From NCBI GenBank assembly GCA_016865865.1, contig VGOC01000025.1, forward strand, positions 1-36,605: 36,605 nucleotides of DNA. The letters are read 5' to 3'. Each line of letters starts with the position of its first letter. Positions within the stretch are counted from its first letter, which is position 1. The notes below the pieces were generated by a model. That model saw nothing but the letters and a program-made list of their open reading frames with translations. It searched no databases and had not been told where the DNA came from. Shown here in pieces: positions 33,537 through 36,605 of this stretch. The translations under genes and the position numbers were made by a program. The DNA is from Chloroflexota bacterium. GTDB taxonomy: Bacteria > Chloroflexota > Anaerolineae > Anaerolineales > UBA11858.

Positions 33537-35660
33537 CTAAACAGAAACCGCTTCCTCTACGATCTCGACTTTCACCGCCGAGACTTTATACTCAGGGATT
33601 TTGGCTACCGGGTCAACATAATTGGGCGTGAGGAGATTGGCGGCTGCCTCAGCATAGTGGAAGGTCATAAAAACCGTGCCTGTTGGGGAACGCGGGGTGA
33701 TCAATACATTCGCAACCACATCCCCCCGGCGAGAACTGACCCGGACTGGTTGACCGTCCTGTGCGCCCAATTTTTGGGCGTCCTGAGGGTGAATCTCGAT
33801 TTCGGCCTGGGGGGCCAGGCTCTCCAGCCCCGGCGAGCGGCGCGACATGGTGCCGCCATGCCAGTGGAACAGGACACGCCCCGTCGAGAGAATAAAAGGA
33901 TACTCCGAGTCCGGGAGTTCTTCGGCCTCTTCGAACTCCACGGGGGTGAATAGACCCCGGCCGCGCGAGAATTTGCTTTCATGTAAATACTGCGTCCCCG
34001 GGTGATCTGGCGTGGGGCAGGGCCACTGGATGCCGCCCAAGCGCTCCAGCCGGGCATGAGATATCCCTCCATAGATCGGAGTAACGGCAGCAATCTCGTC
34101 CATGATCTCCGCCGCGCTCTCGTAAGACCAGTCCGCGCCCATGCGGTTCGCCAAATCGGTGATGATCTGCCAATCTGGGCGGGCTTCACCGGGAGGCTCC
34201 AGGGCCGGGCGGACCATCTGCACGCGCCGCTCGGTGTTGGTGAATGTGCCCCACTTCTCTGCAAAGCTGGCTGCGGGAAGCACCACATCGGCAAACTGAC
34301 CGGTTTCGTTCAGGAAGATGTCTTGGTGTACCAGGAAATCAACTCGTTCCAATGCCTGGCGCACATGGTTGAGGTTGGGGTCGGAGAGCATGGGGTTTTC
34401 GCCCATAATATAGAGAGCATGCACTTCGCCTGCCAGAATGGCGTCTACGATCTCGGTGATGGTCAGGCCGATTTGGGTATCCAGACGGCGGACGGCGGGC
34501 GATGGACTGCCATTTGGCCGCGGTCTGTCGTCTGCGGTCGTTATTCCCCATGCTTTCTCGAATTTCTCGCGAACCGCTACATCTGTCACATTTTGATAGC
34601 CTGGGTAGACGTTCGGCAGGCCGCCCATATCGCAGGCGCCCTGGACATTATTTTGCCCCCGGAGCGGATTCAACCCGGCACCTAGCCGTCCGATGTGGCC
34701 GGTCAGCAAGGCCAGGTTGACCAGCGCTTTGACATTGTCGGTGCCGGTGGTGTGCTGGGTGATGCCCATCGCCCAGAAGATGGATGCGTTCCCGGCTTTA
34801 GCGTACAGCCGGGCTGCTTCGATGATTTCCTGGGCGGGCACACCGGTCACCTCCTTGCCGCGTTCGGGAGTCCACTCGCCAACCAGGGCGGCGAATTCTT
34901 CATAGCCCTCGGTTCTTTCTTCGATAAAGGCCAGATCGTGCAATCCCTCCTTGATAATCACATGGGCGATGGTGTTGATCAAGGCAATATCTGTGCCGGG
35001 GCGCTGGCGCAGGTGCAGGTGGGCAAACCCTGCCAGCTCGATGCGGCGCGGATCGGCCAGGATCAACTTGGCCCCTCGTCCGCACACTGCCTTCTTCATT
35101 TGCAGGGCTAATACCGGGTGCGCTTCAGTGGTATTCGACCCGATTACGAAAATGACCTCCGCCTCGGGGATCTCCCGAATCGAGTTCGTCATCGCTCCAG
35201 AACCCAGGGTTGCGGCCAGACCGGCCACAGTGCTGGAGTGTCAGAGGCGAGCGCAGTGATCTACTGTGTTGGTGCCGATCACGGTGCGGGCGAATTTTTG
35301 CAGCAGGTAGTTTTCTTCGTTAGTGCACTTGGCCGAGGTGAGAAACGCTACACTGCGAGGCCCATACTGATCGCGAATTCCCTTCAGACGGTTGGCTACA
35401 CGATCGAGCGCCTCATCCCAACTCGCCGGGCTGAACTCAGCTCTTCGGCTGGCGCGCGCCAGGGGCCGGCGCAGACGATCCGAAGCGTGGACAAAATCGT
35501 AACCGAAGCGGCCTTTGACGCAGAGCTGGCCGAAATTGACTTCGTTATCGAAGCGGCCTTCCACACGAAAGATGATCTCCTCGCGGATGTGCAGATCGAG
35601 CTGGCACCCAACGCCGCAGTAGGAGCACGTGGTTTGAACAATACGATCAGCTTTTAGCAT
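33537..35660 (-). CDS. fdhA: Selenocysteine-containing molybdopterin formate dehydrogenase alpha subunit (TGA at 35241-35243 read as Sec)
   Basis: The two ORFs (35241-35660 and 33537-35228) are in the same frame, separated by one TGA: ...[31 protein letters not shown]. N-terminal 4Fe-4S CSYCGVGC...CVKGRFGYDFV; SECIS-like hairpin directly downstream. Confidence 0.93.
35195..35238 (-). promoter_or_regulatory. Bacterial SECIS-like hairpin within fdhA
   Basis: Minus strand after TGA: CA-CTCCAG-CACT-GTGGCC-GGTCT-GGCCGC-AACCCTGGGTT-CTGGAG; apical 6-bp stem with GGUCU loop (35222-35218) and a closing CTCCAG/CTGGAG stem. Confidence 0.85.
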
Positions 35661-35690
35661 AGCAGCACTCCAGTTGCTTCAAAAACCGTG

Positions 35691-36443
35691 TCATCCGTGT
35701 TTCACAGTAGTTTGGTATTGACGGTCGAGGTGCGGGCCGCCCCGGGAGCGTTTGCCCTTCCCTTGCAAGCGCGTCAGCTCAAATATCTTCTCCGGGGCGA
35801 CGCCTTGCTCCAGGAGATGTTCGCGCTTGGCTTTCAGCGCCCCGGTCGGGCAGACGCCAACGCAATTGCCGCAGAAAACGCAAGTGGTCCCTGGCAAAGG
35901 ATGATCGAAAAATGTGGCGATCTGGGTATTGAACCCACGACCATCGAAACCCAGGGCGAATGTATACTGAACATCATCAGCGCAGACCTGCACACAGCGC
36001 CAGCACATGACGCAATGCGAATAATCGCGGATATAGACGGGGTTGTCATCTATGATTTCAGGCCGGCGTTTCTTCCCGCCCTCGAAACGCTCTGGGCGAC
36101 TCTCGTATTCCACCACCATATCCTGCAATTCGGGGCTTTCCGAGATGTCTACGGTGGAGGCCAGCATCTCGAGAATGGTGCGGCGTGCCCGTTCTACCTT
36201 GGGAGAACGCGTGTGAACTACCGCGCCATCCTGAGCTTGCGTCACACAAGAGGCTTGCAAAAGGCGTGAGCCTTCGACCTCGACGACGCACAGGCGGCAC
36301 AGGCCGTTGGCGGTGGTGTGGGCAAAATAGCACAAAACAGGGATGTCAATCCCGGCATCTTTGGCGGCGTCGAGCAGCGTGGTGCCCTTGGGAACGCTGA
36401 CCGGCGTGCCGTCTATGGTGAGTTGGATGTATTCTTCGGTCAC
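35691..36443 (-). CDS. 2Fe-2S / 4Fe-4S electron-transfer subunit (NuoG/HoxU-like N-terminal module of formate dehydrogenase)
   Basis: [23 protein letters not shown] (2Fe-2S), [17 protein letters not shown] and [19 protein letters not shown] (4Fe-4S); directly upstream of fdhA. Confidence 0.88.
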   Translation of the reverse strand: MTEEYIQLTIDGTPVSVPKGTTLLDAAKDAGIDIPVLCYFAHTTANGLCRLCVVEVEGSRLLQASCVTQAQDGAVVHTRSPKVERARRTILEMLASTVDISESPELQDMVVEYESRPERFEGGKKRRPEIIDDNPVYIRDYSHCVMCWRCVQVCADDVQYTFALGFDGRGFNTQIATFFDHPLPGTTCVFCGNCVGVCPTGALKAKREHLLEQGVAPEKIFELTRLQGKGKRSRGGPHLDRQYQTTVKHG

Positions 36444-36605
36444 GTTAGCCTCATCATCTATCTCTATAGTTGATTATCACTTTACTTTCCGCTAAAAATT
36501 GATAGTTTTATACGCCGTGAACTGTTTCCGGCGGGGTAGCACCTTACAAAACGTCTATAATATGTGTCCAACAGCCTAAATTGTCGCTGTTTCAACCACT
36601 TTTGG

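Noticed and set aside
35679-35693. Readthrough (second Sec) joining the 2Fe-2S subunit to FdhA
   Set aside because: Two TGAs lie in the gap, the flanking residues match no Sec site, and fdhA has its own ATG.
1-36605. CRISPR array, rRNA or tRNA genes, phage genes
   Set aside because: No regularly spaced direct repeats, no recognisable tRNA/rRNA sequence and no phage structural or integrase proteins seen by eye; a tRNAscan/CRISPR finder run would be needed to be definitive.

Overview
This 36.6 kb window is probably from an anaerobic Chloroflexota-like bacterium (an inference from gene content and repeat style, not demonstrated). Its core, about 3.4-15.4 kb, is a Wood-Ljungdahl carbonyl-branch operon: HMA-like small protein, CooS/AcsA CO dehydrogenase, a 1228-aa single ORF fusing acetyl-CoA synthase (AcsB) to the CFeSP small subunit (AcsD/CdhD), CFeSP large subunit (AcsC), an AcsV/RACo-type ferredoxin activator, AcsE methyltransferase and malic enzyme. 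Downstream are a two-component system, a FocA/NirC-type transporter, an Lrp-like ligand-binding protein, a DUF3786 protein, an MNT/HEPN pair, two tandem CooC ATPases, a hemerythrin and an orphan ParA. Then come housekeeping genes (exonuclease, DAG kinase, PlsC, adenosine deaminase, Prs), a Phd/VapC pair, a non-pyrrolysine MttB-family methyltransferase and a formate dehydrogenase locus. The formate dehydrogenase catalytic gene is split in the ORF track by an in-frame TGA. The context ([13 protein letters not shown]) and an immediately downstream SECIS-like hairpin with a GGUCU loop indicate a selenocysteine codon, so the real CDS is 33537..35660 (-). The most unusual items are the AcsB-AcsD fusion with its Pro/Ala linker, the selenoprotein FDH, distinct strong palindromes at almost every junction of the Wood-Ljungdahl operon, a 112-bp hairpin MITE with GTAA ends and an 8-bp direct repeat (IS66-like signature), and a dispersed GC-rich palindrome family, one copy of which is nested in another palindrome.
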